49,836 nt of DNA from Bodo saltans (taxonomy: Eukaryota > Euglenozoa > Kinetoplastea > Eubodonida > Bodonidae). The stretch's first letter is position 1. Each line of letters begins with the position of its first letter. Below the pieces are notes generated by a model, which worked only from the letters and a program-made list of their open reading frames with translations, did no database searches and was not told the DNA's origin. Location of the stretch: the NCBI GenBank assembly GCA_001460835.1, contig CYKH01001902.1:6363-56198 (forward strand), in the 5' to 3' direction. Below, piece by piece: positions 26,819 to 36,098 of this stretch. Both the position numbers and the translations under genes were made by a program.

Positions 26819-27733
26819 ATGGCCCTACAGCAGACTGCTCATGATGCCTGTTCACGGCGCGTGCACTGTGTTTCCAAGGGTTACCTTGACGACCCTTTTG
26901 TCCGTTTATTTGCCCGAGACTTGACCATCGTGAATAGCCCGTTAATGAATCGTGGAAGTTGGCTTCGCTCTATGGCGTTCGAAAACATGGTGTATCGATT
27001 CTCGCAGGTGCATGGTGGAGCTCCTATCCAAGTGGTGTCGCTTGGTGCAGGTGTGGACACGCTGTTTTTTCGACTTCGTCAACGAGGTAGCATTTCATTT
27101 TCAAAGTTTGTTGAGATTGATTTGCCGGACTTGATTGAAGAGAAGCGTGGGATCATTCACCGCAACCATGAGCTCAGTTCCCTCGTTGCCGACGATGTCT
27201 ACCATGCAGTGCCAGGAGATTTGGCCGATGCCAATTCCATCGCATCCCTCCTGCAAACACTCACGGATCCCTCGGCACCAACGCTGCTGATCGCCGAGTG
27301 TGTCTTTGTGTACATCCCCGCCCCAGCGGTTCTGGCACTTCTGACAGCTCTCACACAGTTGTTCGTTGGGGATTTGATGCTTGTCAACTACGACGTCATT
27401 GAACCAAACGATCGATTCGGGTCGATGATGATTGAAAATTTGAAGGAGCGTGGGATTCATCTTGCTGGTATCACTGGTGCTCCCACCATTGTCAGCCATG
27501 CAGAGCGTGCAAAAGGTCTCGGGTTCACCTCGGTACGTGCCGTGACGATGAAGGGCCTCTATCTCACAGTTCCACGCGACACGCAAGTCACCCTCAACAA
27601 ATTAGAAATGATAGACGACTGGGATGAATGGAATCTTGTGCACGAGCACTACGCGTTTGTGATCGCGTGGCGCGGAGGTGACGGCACGTCTGCGTCTATC
27701 CCGCAGGTGTTCATTGCACCTCCACCTTCGTAA
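26819..27733 (+). CDS. Leucine carboxyl methyltransferase (LCMT1/PPM1 family), 304 aa
   Basis: Family members methylate the C-terminal leucine carboxylate of the PP2A catalytic subunit, controlling its holoenzyme assembly. Evidence: the N-terminal SKGYLDDPFVRLFA block (19-32), PLMNRGSWLRSMAF (residues about 41-54), the SAM motif VVSLGAGVDTLFFRL (72-86), EIDLPDLIEEK, and IAECVFVYIP (the family's LAECVLIY motif), ending with NLVHEHYAFVIAW (LxEHYxxxWA pattern). Length is near the human enzyme (334). The ATG at 26819 follows an A-rich leader; upstream the 3' exportin piece ends 198 bp before. Intact. Confidence 0.9.
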   Translation: MALQQTAHDACSRRVHCVSKGYLDDPFVRLFARDLTIVNSPLMNRGSWLRSMAFENMVYRFSQVHGGAPIQVVSLGAGVDTLFFRLRQRGSISFSKFVEIDLPDLIEEKRGIIHRNHELSSLVADDVYHAVPGDLADANSIASLLQTLTDPSAPTLLIAECVFVYIPAPAVLALLTALTQLFVGDLMLVNYDVIEPNDRFGSMMIENLKERGIHLAGITGAPTIVSHAERAKGLGFTSVRAVTMKGLYLTVPRDTQVTLNKLEMIDDWDEWNLVHEHYAFVIAWRGGDGTSASIPQVFIAPPPS

Positions 27734-27880
27734 CGAACGTGTGTGCGTTTTTCTCGCTCTACGCATTGTTCACGGTGTTTTTGCCATTGGCATTATTTTT
27801 TTGCTCCAAACGCCGCTCTGGTTGGTACTACCCCCTCGAGTTGTTCGTTCTCACATCGCTGTTCTCTACGTGTGCTAACT

Positions 27881-27916
27881 TGCTTTTGTTGTCTTTTCTT
27901 TCCCTTCGTATTTACA
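27881..27916 (+). promoter_or_regulatory. Predicted trans-splice acceptor for TPR gene
   Basis: A long T/C tract ends in ACAG at 27913-27916. It explains why the open frame upstream of the TPR gene (to 27739) reads as a run of hydrophobic residues; it is not protein. The ATG follows at 27946. Confidence 0.6.
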
Positions 27917-27945
27917 GGACCGCAGGTAACACACAGAGTTCAGAA

Positions 27946-28719
27946 ATGAGCGTAGATCAGTTCAAGACTAAGGGCAACGATGCCTTCAAGGTAAAGAACT
28001 ACCGCGAAGCGATTGACTGGTACACAAAGGCCATCGACTTGGACCCCTCCAGCGAAGGCTCTGGTGCCCTGTACTCCAACCGTGCCGCATCCCTCACCAG
28101 CCTGGGCGAGTTCAACAAGGCTTTAGATGATGCCAATAACTGCATCAGGGTCCGCCCAGATTGGTTGAAGGGCCACTTCCGCAAGGGCGTTGCTCTTGAG
28201 TCCCTGAACCGCCTCGATGAGGCCCAGCGTGCGTTCCAGGACGCCTTGAAGACAGAGCCTGCCAACGAGGAAGTGCAGACGCGCCTGACCGCAATCAATG
28301 CTAACATTAAGCAGCGCAACGAGAAGTCCACCCCTCAGTCTTGCAAGACTCCCGATGAGGCCCGTATTGTTGGCAACTCCCTCTTTGGACAGGGCAAGTA
28401 CGAGCAGGCTGCTGTGTTTTACACCCGCGCCATCGAGCTGACCTCTGGCAACACTCCCGAAAAGGCCAACTACTTCGCCAACCGCGCAGCGTGCCACCAG
28501 CAAACGCACAGCTACCGCCAGGTCATCGCTGATTGTGAGGAGGCCCTCCTCATTGACCCCAACCACGTGAAAGGGCTCTTGCGTCGCGCTATTGCGTACG
28601 AGGGTCTGGAGAAGTGGCAGCAGGCCCTTGAGGATTACCAGGCCGTCAACCGCCTGTCCCCTGGTATGAGCAACGTCTCTCAGGGTGTCCTTCGTTGCCA
28701 ACGCGCAACCCGCAACTAA
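27946..28719 (+). CDS. TPR-repeat protein, STI1/co-chaperone-like, 257 aa
   Basis: Two blocks of three tetratricopeptide repeats are seen: residues 2-105 (FKTKGNDAFKVKNYREAIDW, then ALYSNRAASLTSLGEFNKAL, then KGHFRKGVALESLNRLDEA) and 135-240 (ARIVGNSLFGQGKYEQAA, ANYFANRAACHQQTHSYRQ, KGLLRRAIAYEGLEKWQQA). The N5-N/K-R carboxylate-clamp residues of Hsp70/Hsp90-binding TPRs (K-GN, N at the second repeat, K..R at the third) are present in both, so a chaperone adaptor role is likely. It lacks the DP domains of full STI1, so it is a short two-clamp protein. Codon use is strongly biased to C/G endings compared with most neighbours, suggesting high expression. Confidence 0.8.
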   Translation: MSVDQFKTKGNDAFKVKNYREAIDWYTKAIDLDPSSEGSGALYSNRAASLTSLGEFNKALDDANNCIRVRPDWLKGHFRKGVALESLNRLDEAQRAFQDALKTEPANEEVQTRLTAINANIKQRNEKSTPQSCKTPDEARIVGNSLFGQGKYEQAAVFYTRAIELTSGNTPEKANYFANRAACHQQTHSYRQVIADCEEALLIDPNHVKGLLRRAIAYEGLEKWQQALEDYQAVNRLSPGMSNVSQGVLRCQRATRN

Positions 28720-29155
28720 AGCTCAGAATCAGTTTTCGGTTAAGGCGGTAGCGCGATAGGAGCTGTTCCTTTTGCTCGCAGCACAAACCGTGGTGAAGAG
28801 CTGTTCCCACTTCAAACTCATTTTATTTCGATGGATGATTGTCGTCGAAAGCAGCTACATGCAGTGTGTACACACAATTAGAAACACACACAATGGCGAT
28901 TATTGTAGGCAAACATCAACGAAGAGAGGAGCGAGATTAGGAAACACGGGATGACTCTTACTAGTTTTGATTGTTGAACATTGTGTGGCGGACAGTGGAA
29001 ACTATTTTATTTTGGGGAAAGAAGGGATGTGTGGCGAAGGAAGAACAACGCTATTCGTGACTCGCTTGTGGTTTTTGTTGTCTTTGTCGAAAAGACCAAT
29101 GATTGATGTTTGTCGACTCTACTCCCAAAAACAAAGACAGTCACACACCACACAC
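28720..29155 (+). other. Intergenic region, no gene seen apart from possible alternative start
   Basis: Holds AT-rich DNA with a CA-rich patch (28870-28892) and a T-rich tract at 29070-29088 ending in AG at 29093-29094. Alternative in-frame ATGs for the SAP gene lie at 29027 and 29099. No RNA gene was recognised. Confidence 0.4.
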
Positions 29156-30442
29156 ATGCAACAACAGAAGCGTAGGCTGCTCGTTGTAGAGGAAGACACA
29201 TCTGATTTGGGCTTCGGTGATACGACACGCAATTCTGGCTTATCAGATGCATCGTCGGGTCGTTTTTCGGTGCCCCGCCTCTCATGCATGCCAGGCAGTG
29301 GTGCTTCTGCACATGATGACATCATTCCGATGTCGGTGATGTCGCCCCGCTTGTCGATTGCCTCAAAAGAATCTTCTCGTGCGCGCTACTCGGTCACCCC
29401 ACGTCACACCGTTGCTTCTGCTGGAGTCAATGAAGAAGACGACCACGCCGTGCGTCGAGAGCAATCTGCGCAATCATCTACCTCGTCCGTGGCTATTGTT
29501 GAACTTGAAGAATCTTGGCCAATTGTGACGGTGCTGCTTGATGGTGTTGCGGTTGCAGTGAGTGACAGTGATGGAATGCCAATGCTAGACGACGCATCTC
29601 TTCGTTCTGTCTCGCTGAAGGATCTTGATCGAGCGCGTCTAGCTGCGGGACGCATCAACCGCAAGCTCCATGAAATGATTGCACGTCTCCAGAGAGGCGA
29701 AACGGATGACAACAGCGCTAAAGACTGCTTGGAGGTTGATGAGAATTGTCAATCCACCTCGGGCGATGAAAGTTCGTCGGACGAAGACGAAGGTAGTGAA
29801 AGCGATGATGAGGACGAAGCTAGCGCATCTGACGACAGCTTTGATAGCGACGAGGACTTTGGGTCAAGGCGCAAAAAACGTGTTAAGGGGAAGGTGGCAA
29901 AGCGTGCGCCTTCATCGTCCGTCAAGAAGAGAAGTGCGCAAGACGTTTCCACGAATGAAGGTCGTAACACCAACAACCTCACCAAACAGGAGCTGCAGGC
30001 CATCCTCCGAGCGGCAAAGTTACCCATTTCTGGTCGAAAGTCAGCACTTGTGCGACGAGTTCGTGACCAACGCCCGGCGGCGGAACCTCCCCGCGTCTCT
30101 CATGAATTGTCAGCTGCTGCTGTTGTGACGGAGTCTCACATATCGTCAGCGTCACCTGATCCTCAGCGACTTTCGCAACGCGGTCACGTGGCTGTCAGCA
30201 CAAACAGTGAAGTTGATGCCACTCAACCTCAGCACATCAATTCGTACGATGCGACGCCACTGCTCCACGGCACCCCTGCCAGTTCACATCAGCGCACCGA
30301 GTCCGAGGATTCAAGCAGTGCTATGCGACATAGTAGTCTCACACAGAAAATTGGCTTTGTGACTCCTGCACGCATATTTCGCACCATAAAGAGCCTTTTC
30401 TCGTCTAGATCAGCCTCCGAGGAGCATGAGTTCGTCAGTTAG
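29156..30442 (+). CDS. SAP-domain protein, acidic, nuclear candidate, 428 aa
   Basis: The only recognisable domain is a SAP motif at about 273-307 (LTKQELQAILRAAKLPISG followed by a basic LVRRVRDQ), a helix-turn-helix-like DNA/RNA-binding module. It follows a highly acidic Ser/Asp/Glu run (about 200-240) and a lysine/arginine-rich patch (RRKKRVKGKVAKR) that could be a nuclear localisation signal. The rest is Ser-rich and probably disordered. The best fit is a chromatin- or RNA-associated nuclear protein; no specific function is claimed. The frame opens at a TTG (28967). I chose the ATG at 29156, but 29099 lies only about 5 nt after the AG at 29093-29094 and cannot be excluded (it would add 19 residues). 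Confidence 0.7.
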   Translation: MQQQKRRLLVVEEDTSDLGFGDTTRNSGLSDASSGRFSVPRLSCMPGSGASAHDDIIPMSVMSPRLSIASKESSRARYSVTPRHTVASAGVNEEDDHAVRREQSAQSSTSSVAIVELEESWPIVTVLLDGVAVAVSDSDGMPMLDDASLRSVSLKDLDRARLAAGRINRKLHEMIARLQRGETDDNSAKDCLEVDENCQSTSGDESSSDEDEGSESDDEDEASASDDSFDSDEDFGSRRKKRVKGKVAKRAPSSSVKKRSAQDVSTNEGRNTNNLTKQELQAILRAAKLPISGRKSALVRRVRDQRPAAEPPRVSHELSAAAVVTESHISSASPDPQRLSQRGHVAVSTNSEVDATQPQHINSYDATPLLHGTPASSHQRTESEDSSSAMRHSSLTQKIGFVTPARIFRTIKSLFSSRSASEEHEFVS

Positions 30443-30583
30443 ACAATTAGTTACTGTTAGATGCCACACTCTGTCGTCCTTACAAATCTTACAAAATGAA
30501 ACTTTACTTCGATGTAAGTTGTTAATTTCTATGTTGCTCATGAAGTTGCTAAGTAACAAGGAGAAGCGAACAATAGCCACACG

Positions 30584-32689
30584 ATGTCAGCTGCCCCGCA
30601 ACCTACTGCTGTGATCGAGAATCAGAGCAACAGTACCGCGGCAACAGCTGGAGCCTCGTCTGCGGAGGAAGAAGAGCGCTCCCTCACCGCCTTGTACGCG
30701 CAGCGTCAAGAGCTGCTGAAGGAATTGACCGAAGTAGACAATCAGATTAAGTCGTTGGAGCATCGTCAGATGCAACGTCAGCAAACCGCACAGCAGGAAC
30801 GCCGCGCACAGCTGTCGGTCTCCACAGGTGACAAAGACCTCGACACCATCCGTGAAATGGTAGAAAAGGCAACCCACGACCAAGCAGGATTGCGTGAAGC
30901 ACAAAAAGCAATCGAGGCTGCTTGCCGATCCCCCGAGAGAGTGGAGGGCGAGACGGATGAGGAACTATTGCAACGCCGTCGTGTGCGCAATATGTTCATT
31001 CGTCAAGTCATCTCCAGATCACATGAGCTAATGATCGACCCCCACGGTAATTATTTCGTGCAGCGCGCCCTTAGCTTTTTCAAGAACAACGGTTCCGTTG
31101 CTCCTCCGGATAACGATGACTACGATATTGCAGAAGACTCCAACCTCTCCGAAGTTGTGGCGCTGCTGGAGCACCTCGGCACCACTGTGGGCGATATCTC
31201 CTGCAACATGCACGGCACTCGCGCAGTGCAACGCATTATTGACGCATTAGCAAGCGTAGAGGAGTTTGAGCTCTTCTGCGATTTAGTAGCCAATGACTTA
31301 GTTGCGCTCATTAAAGACCTTAACGGAAACCATTCCATCTCGCGTCTGCTTGTCTCGCAGGCGTTTATGAAGCTCGGCGAGCCAGAGCCGAATGTGCCCT
31401 CAACCGATGCTGAAGGCGACGAGGTGCGCAAGGAGAAGGGACAGAGTGTCCGAAAAGATGTCTACCATATTGTGGCGTCCAACTGCGTCGAGATTTGCCG
31501 CAACCGTCAAGGATGCTGTATCATTCAGCGGTGCCTGCAATGGGCACCTGAGCCTTTCCGCACCGAAATTATCAATGCGGCGTTGCTCAACTCATTGAAG
31601 CTCGTTCAAGATCCCTTTGGCAACTACGTCGTCCAGTACATCCTTGACTTCCAACAGCAATTGGTGCAGACCAATCCGAAGGAAGCAGAGACGCTGAACT
31701 ACACCAATCGAATTATCCGTCAAATCCTCCACAACATTGCCTCATTGAGCTGCAACAAATTTAGCAGCAATGTGATCGAGAAGTGCCTTAAGACAGCATC
31801 TGCTGATGTGCGACAATTACTTATTGATGAGTTGACCGAGCCCCAATCCCTCCCCAAGCTCCTCACCGACAGTTTTGCGAATTACGTCATTCAAACCGCC
31901 ATCACTACGGCAACCGATGACCAACAATTTGCCCAGCTGCGCGACGCGATTGTTCCTCTGCAACATTTGCTCAAGAATTCTCCCTACGGAGTGAAGATTG
32001 AGGCAAAGCTGATGAAGCGGCACCGTGATAGCGCCCGTAAGCTGAGCAGGCAGCTGCGCAGCCAACGGGAGCAGCAATCTGGTTCCACCTCTGCCCCATC
32101 AGCAGCTCGTCCTCAGCAACATCAGCAAGCAGTGCCCACGCAGCAACAAAACGTCCTGGCGCCACCCCAAGTGATGTCCCTTCCCCATCCAGGGATGCAA
32201 CAACAACTCCAGCAGCACATGCACCACAACAATGCTCAGCAGCAACAGCAGTTCTCCAATCACGTGCAGCAGCAGCAGCAGCAGCATGGGATTCGCATCC
32301 CTCACAACAACCACCAGCATGCCCAAGCTTTCAAACCGACTGACGACGCAACGGCGCGATTGTATGCAGGCCTACCGGGTGGTGTGCCTCCTTTTATGAT
32401 GCCCCCCGGCGGCGGTGCGCCGCACTCTTTCTTGGGTGCCCCGAACGTTCCGAATGGACAGCAACAACATCATTTGCAACAGCAGCAACAGCAGCAGTTC
32501 ATGATGCCACCACAGTTTCAGCAACAACAACAGCAGCAGGGGGGTGTTGCCTCAAGCTGGGCAGTGTCAAGCCAAGGGGGGTACACAGCTGTTCAGCAAA
32601 ACCATCAACAACAGCATGGGAAGCCTGGAACACCCTCAGCCGCGACCCATTCGCCGTACAATGCCTACACATCTCAAGGGGCGTTCTAG
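30584..32689 (+). CDS. PUF (Pumilio) RNA-binding protein with poly-Gln tail, 701 aa
   Basis: PUF proteins bind specific 3'UTR sequences and control mRNA stability and translation, which matters in kinetoplastids because gene control is mostly post-transcriptional. Repeat signatures are seen in order: HGNYFVQRAL (about 150), HGTRAVQRII (about 208), NGNHSISRLL, QGCCIIQRCL, FGNYVVQYIL, CNKFSSNVIEKCL and FANYVIQTAI, then YGVKIEAKL. The repeat region covers about 135-485, with an N-terminal coiled-coil helix (about 25-75). The last 200 residues are rich in Gln, His and Pro, with several poly-Gln runs encoded by CAG/CAA. An insertion of about 40 residues sits inside the repeat array (after the first two repeats). 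Intact. Confidence 0.92.
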   Translation: MSAAPQPTAVIENQSNSTAATAGASSAEEEERSLTALYAQRQELLKELTEVDNQIKSLEHRQMQRQQTAQQERRAQLSVSTGDKDLDTIREMVEKATHDQAGLREAQKAIEAACRSPERVEGETDEELLQRRRVRNMFIRQVISRSHELMIDPHGNYFVQRALSFFKNNGSVAPPDNDDYDIAEDSNLSEVVALLEHLGTTVGDISCNMHGTRAVQRIIDALASVEEFELFCDLVANDLVALIKDLNGNHSISRLLVSQAFMKLGEPEPNVPSTDAEGDEVRKEKGQSVRKDVYHIVASNCVEICRNRQGCCIIQRCLQWAPEPFRTEIINAALLNSLKLVQDPFGNYVVQYILDFQQQLVQTNPKEAETLNYTNRIIRQILHNIASLSCNKFSSNVIEKCLKTASADVRQLLIDELTEPQSLPKLLTDSFANYVIQTAITTATDDQQFAQLRDAIVPLQHLLKNSPYGVKIEAKLMKRHRDSARKLSRQLRSQREQQSGSTSAPSAARPQQHQQAVPTQQQNVLAPPQVMSLPHPGMQQQLQQHMHHNNAQQQQQFSNHVQQQQQQHGIRIPHNNHQHAQAFKPTDDATARLYAGLPGGVPPFMMPPGGGAPHSFLGAPNVPNGQQQHHLQQQQQQQFMMPPQFQQQQQQQGGVASSWAVSSQGGYTAVQQNHQQQHGKPGTPSAATHSPYNAYTSQGAF
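32110..32560 (+). repeat. CAG/CAA-rich low-complexity region (poly-Gln coding)
   Basis: Glutamine-coding triplet runs lie at about 32198-32215, 32236-32256, 32264-32287 and 32458-32540, within the C-terminal part of the PUF gene. Mixed CAG and CAA rather than pure CAG, so it is not a simple expanded microsatellite. Confidence 0.8.
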
Positions 32690-33263
32690 AGGAGAAGTCC
32701 GCGAGCTCATTATTTTCGTAACTGCACGTGTGAGATAACAAAAAAAGAAAAAACCAGAAATGCTCTACCCCACACTTGTGTGATGAGCTGGATTGACAAT
32801 TGTGTTTCTTCCCATCACGAATTCTCGTTGCCAATACCTCCACCAAAAAAATCTGTCGTCGCTGATGCGCACGATACGCGAGAAAGAACCCTGTCCCACA
32901 TCGCGTGGTGTTTTTGTTTCTTTTCATATGTTCCTTTTCATCCCCTTCATTGCTCCAAGCGCCCTTTTTTTCCTGTTGTTGTTGTTGATTTGTTTTGCTT
33001 TGTTTTATTTCTATTGTGAGGTGTGTCTCAGAACGTTGTTGCTTTTGATTTGACGACCCTCCTTCCCTCCCTCACATCTTACTGTTAGGCACCACCATTT
33101 TCTTAAGGCGACGAAGAAACACTCTGTTGTGATCACACAAAAACAAAATATTGGGTTGATGATACCGTCTGCAGAGCATATGAAGGGGCAAAATAATTAT
33201 TGACAACGTCTTCATCTCAACGACTCACTTTGTTTATCATGAATCGAAAGCTATTCTACGCAA
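32690..33263 (+). other. Longest intergenic region (574 bp), splice tract, no gene seen
   Basis: Contains a strong T-rich run at about 32966-33013 ending in AG at 33019-33020, the probable trans-splice acceptor for the sedolisin gene, which would then have a 5'UTR of about 240 nt. A second pyrimidine stretch is at 33056-33080. The open frames here are poly-Phe/Leu products of the tract. No tRNA or other RNA was recognised. Confidence 0.5.
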
Positions 33264-34772
33264 ATGGTCTCGGTAACGTTGTTTGCTGCTGCGCTCGTGT
33301 GCCTTCTTGGCGTCTCCGTGCAAGCAGTCGAGATGTCGATGCATCTTGTTTCGAAGGTGTCGCCTGAATTTCTACACGCTGAGTTGATGGCTCGCTCGAC
33401 GCCAGGCTCCAGTCGCTTCCGTCAGCACATGTCTCAGGCAGAGCTGAAGCGCCACACGGAGGCTAGTGACGCATGCACGACAGCAGTGTTGCATTGGCTG
33501 GACACGCACGGTGCAACCGATGTTCGAGTAGGCTCGATGGGTGACCACGTGTTCTTTTCTATTGCGCAGAGTGACGTCGCATTCAGCGCACCTTCGGCAC
33601 CTGCGCCCAGATTCGGACGCCAATCTCTTCCAGTCCCCCATGATTTGGCTGATTGTGTTCGTTACGTTTTCCGAGCCACTTCTGGTACACCTCAAATTCC
33701 AAAGAAGCGAAACAACGTGAAGGGCAACTTTCCAGGAATGAACCAAGACCCGCTGACGATTGCTGCTCGCTACAATGTATCCCATGACCCCATCCCGGTG
33801 ATTGCCAACTTCTCACAAGGCGTCGCAGAGTTCGAAGGAGAACAATTCTACCAATCGAACATCGACGCGTTCAACACTCGCTATGGTTTAGCAAACAACA
33901 CCATTGAAGTGTCCGGTCCCAACAAAGGAGGGTACTTCGGCGAGGGGAACTTGGATCTCGAATACATTCAATCCATCGCCGCCTCCGCTACGACGTGGTG
34001 GATCGCGGAAAAGGACTTTGACTTTACGAAATGGACCGAGAATGTACTGTCCATTCACCCAATGCCGCTTGTGCTATCCATCTCATGGGGCTCGGGGGAG
34101 AGTGGATTTGACAACGTGACAATGGAATCCGAATCGGAGGAGTTCCGCAAGTTAGGGCTGCTTGGTGCCACCATTTTCTCTGCCAGTGGGGATCAAGGTA
34201 CCGGTACCACCGGTTTTTTCTCGTGCGGCACGTTTGATCCTACGTGGCCGGCAACTAGTCCATACGTCACTGCAGTGGGAGGGACGTACGCGAATTCCCA
34301 AACATCGGAGGAAGTGTCTTGGAGCGGCAGTGGTGGCGGCTTCTCTACTGTCTTCGCGGCGCCGTCATACCAGCAGAGCGCCATTCACAACTACACCTCA
34401 ACGACAGCCCTTCCACCTGCGGAGTATTTCACTGCTGGTGGTCGAGGCGTTCCTGACGTCGCCGCCTTGTCCAACAACTTTGAGGTCTATTCATACGGTT
34501 GGGGTACAGAGACGGGAACTTCAGCGGCAACGCCAACATTCGCGGCCATTGTCACACGCATCAACGCTCAGCGCCTCTCCCAACAGAAGCCATCTCTTGG
34601 GTTTATCAACCCGACTTTGTATTCCGTCGGGCACATCGGCTTTGATGTTGTGTCCGGCAACAATCAAGTCTCCGGCTGCCCGGCAGGATTTAACGCCACA
34701 GTTGGATGGGATGCAATCTCTGGCCTGGGAACACCCGTGTTTGGAGTCCTTGATGCTGCACTGAGCGGATAG
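33264..34772 (+). CDS. Sedolisin/TPP1-like serine-carboxyl peptidase (S53), 502 aa
   Basis: Sedolisins are acid proteases of lysosomes or secretions; TPP1 removes tripeptides from N-termini. The sequence has a signal peptide (1-21), a pro-domain (about 22-155; VSPEFLHAELM through the FRATS region), then the catalytic domain. Catalytic residues are in place: Glu227 and Asp231 in GEGNLDLEY, oxyanion Asp310 in SASGDQG, and nucleophile Ser420 in GTSAATP. The C-terminal GWDAISGLGTPVF carries the calcium-site signature. Pro-domain cleavage probably lies near 150. Length fits TPP1 (563 in human). Likely site is the food vacuole/lysosome or secreted. Intact. Confidence 0.93.
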   Translation: MVSVTLFAAALVCLLGVSVQAVEMSMHLVSKVSPEFLHAELMARSTPGSSRFRQHMSQAELKRHTEASDACTTAVLHWLDTHGATDVRVGSMGDHVFFSIAQSDVAFSAPSAPAPRFGRQSLPVPHDLADCVRYVFRATSGTPQIPKKRNNVKGNFPGMNQDPLTIAARYNVSHDPIPVIANFSQGVAEFEGEQFYQSNIDAFNTRYGLANNTIEVSGPNKGGYFGEGNLDLEYIQSIAASATTWWIAEKDFDFTKWTENVLSIHPMPLVLSISWGSGESGFDNVTMESESEEFRKLGLLGATIFSASGDQGTGTTGFFSCGTFDPTWPATSPYVTAVGGTYANSQTSEEVSWSGSGGGFSTVFAAPSYQQSAIHNYTSTTALPPAEYFTAGGRGVPDVAALSNNFEVYSYGWGTETGTSAATPTFAAIVTRINAQRLSQQKPSLGFINPTLYSVGHIGFDVVSGNNQVSGCPAGFNATVGWDAISGLGTPVFGVLDAALSG

Positions 34773-34947
34773 TCGACCTGTTTTCTATTGATGCAAACGT
34801 CGCATGACGGGCATTTATCTTGCTTTCTTACTCCGATTCACTTGTGCAGTGTTGTTGTTCTCGTCATTGCAATTTCAAATTATCGTTTGACTTGTGTGAG
34901 CAACGCTTTCAGGTACCCTCACAAAATACAGTATTAGAGCAAAAACA

Positions 34948-35898
34948 ATGAAAAGATGCGCTCCCCTTTTAAGCACGTCTTTGTTCCTCCTTCCAAAAAG
35001 CATTGCGGAGTGGTCGGCGCTAGTAAATCGAGCATTGACCATTCCCGCGAAGGAAGTTCCTCGACCTCAGCACTTGAGCTTCGTGGACGTCAACACTAAC
35101 CAGACAATGAGCCGCAACGCAGGCATTCCCCCCAACTCAGAAAGTCTTCGCAAAAGTGCCGTCCTACTCCTCTTGAGCGGCGTTGCATCGCCGCCACCCT
35201 CGCAGGAGTTCATGGACATGAACATACTCCTCACGATGAGGTGCAGCAAGATGCGCACCCACGCTGGCCAGATGGCGCTTCCGGGCGGGCGCATGGACGA
35301 GGGGGAGACGGTGGTGCAAGCGGCCACGAGAGAATGCTTGGAGGAAGTCGGCGTTGTCGAGGAGCACTACAACGTCCTTGGGGCGCTGAAGCCGATCTGG
35401 TCGCACCCATCCAAGAGCTGGGTCACCCCAGTTGTCGCCGTTGCGCCGGATGTGATCTTCCCTCAGATTCGAAGCCCGGACGAGGTTGAGTCCATCCACT
35501 ACTTAAATGTCGCCAACTTGCTGTGCAACAGCACCAAGACTCACCACGAGCAGATTAGACATTCGACGGTGCTCGGTACGATTCGAATTCCATGTTTCTT
35601 TGCTTCGGACGATCCGTTGGCTGCCGCAGAGGGCTGGAGGAGCTCCACCACTCCCACTGTCCACCCTGGCAAGCATGGAAATGGCGCCCTTGTGCAAGTG
35701 GAAGAAGACAATGACCGCACACCAGTACGTCTCGATGAATGTGATGGAACACTCGTTTGGGGACTTACCGGTGCTGTGATTGCGGAATTTATTGCCCGCG
35801 TTGCAACAGCATACAATCTCCGTGTCCCACATTCTACGCCGAAGGTGAAGTTGATTCCTTCAGGATTCTTAGTTCGAGACCCAGACCGCACAACATGA
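34948..35898 (+). CDS. CoA-type Nudix hydrolase (NUDT7/NUDT8-like), 316 aa
   Basis: The Nudix box is complete: G114-x5-E120-x7-REcLEEvG (128-135), within GGRMDEGETVVQAATRE and following. The upstream stretch LLTMRCSKMRTHAGQMALPG (94-113) is the NUDT7/8/CoA-ase signature that marks enzymes cleaving CoA or acyl-CoA to phosphopantetheine and 3',5'-ADP. The N-terminus (residues 1-16, few acidic residues, Lys/Arg and hydrophobic) could be a mitochondrial or similar targeting peptide; there is no obvious peroxisomal signal, as the C-terminus ends DRTT. The C-terminal half has a Ser/Pro/His-rich insertion (about 225-255) not usual in the family. Intact, ATG at 34948 in an A-rich context. Confidence 0.87.
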   Translation: MKRCAPLLSTSLFLLPKSIAEWSALVNRALTIPAKEVPRPQHLSFVDVNTNQTMSRNAGIPPNSESLRKSAVLLLLSGVASPPPSQEFMDMNILLTMRCSKMRTHAGQMALPGGRMDEGETVVQAATRECLEEVGVVEEHYNVLGALKPIWSHPSKSWVTPVVAVAPDVIFPQIRSPDEVESIHYLNVANLLCNSTKTHHEQIRHSTVLGTIRIPCFFASDDPLAAAEGWRSSTTPTVHPGKHGNGALVQVEEDNDRTPVRLDECDGTLVWGLTGAVIAEFIARVATAYNLRVPHSTPKVKLIPSGFLVRDPDRTT

Positions 35899-36098
35899 CA
35901 TCACATTTGGTCCCGGTGGTTCCATTTGTACATTTGTGACCCAACTCTCTTTCTCGTTTCATTTCTGTGCTTTTTTTGGATTTTGGCCTGCGTTTTTCCC
36001 TCGGATTCACAGCTGGCAGCGAAATCGGTTGTTTATTTGCGACTCTTATTGTTTGAATCCCACATCATTAGATCTGCGCCGCATTCAAAAGTGGGAAA
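35899..36098 (+). other. Intergenic region with splice tract
   Basis: Contains a pyrimidine tract at about 35946-36001 before CAG at 36011-36013. It precedes the ATG at 36099. Nothing else seen. Confidence 0.4.

Noticed and set aside
27739-27945. N-terminal membrane segment on the TPR protein
   Set aside because: It is encoded by a T-rich splice tract, starts at GTG and precedes an AG acceptor.
32198-32540. CAG repeats as a microsatellite or CRISPR-like array
   Set aside because: Mixed CAG/CAA in frame, no regular spacer structure; it is coding poly-Gln.
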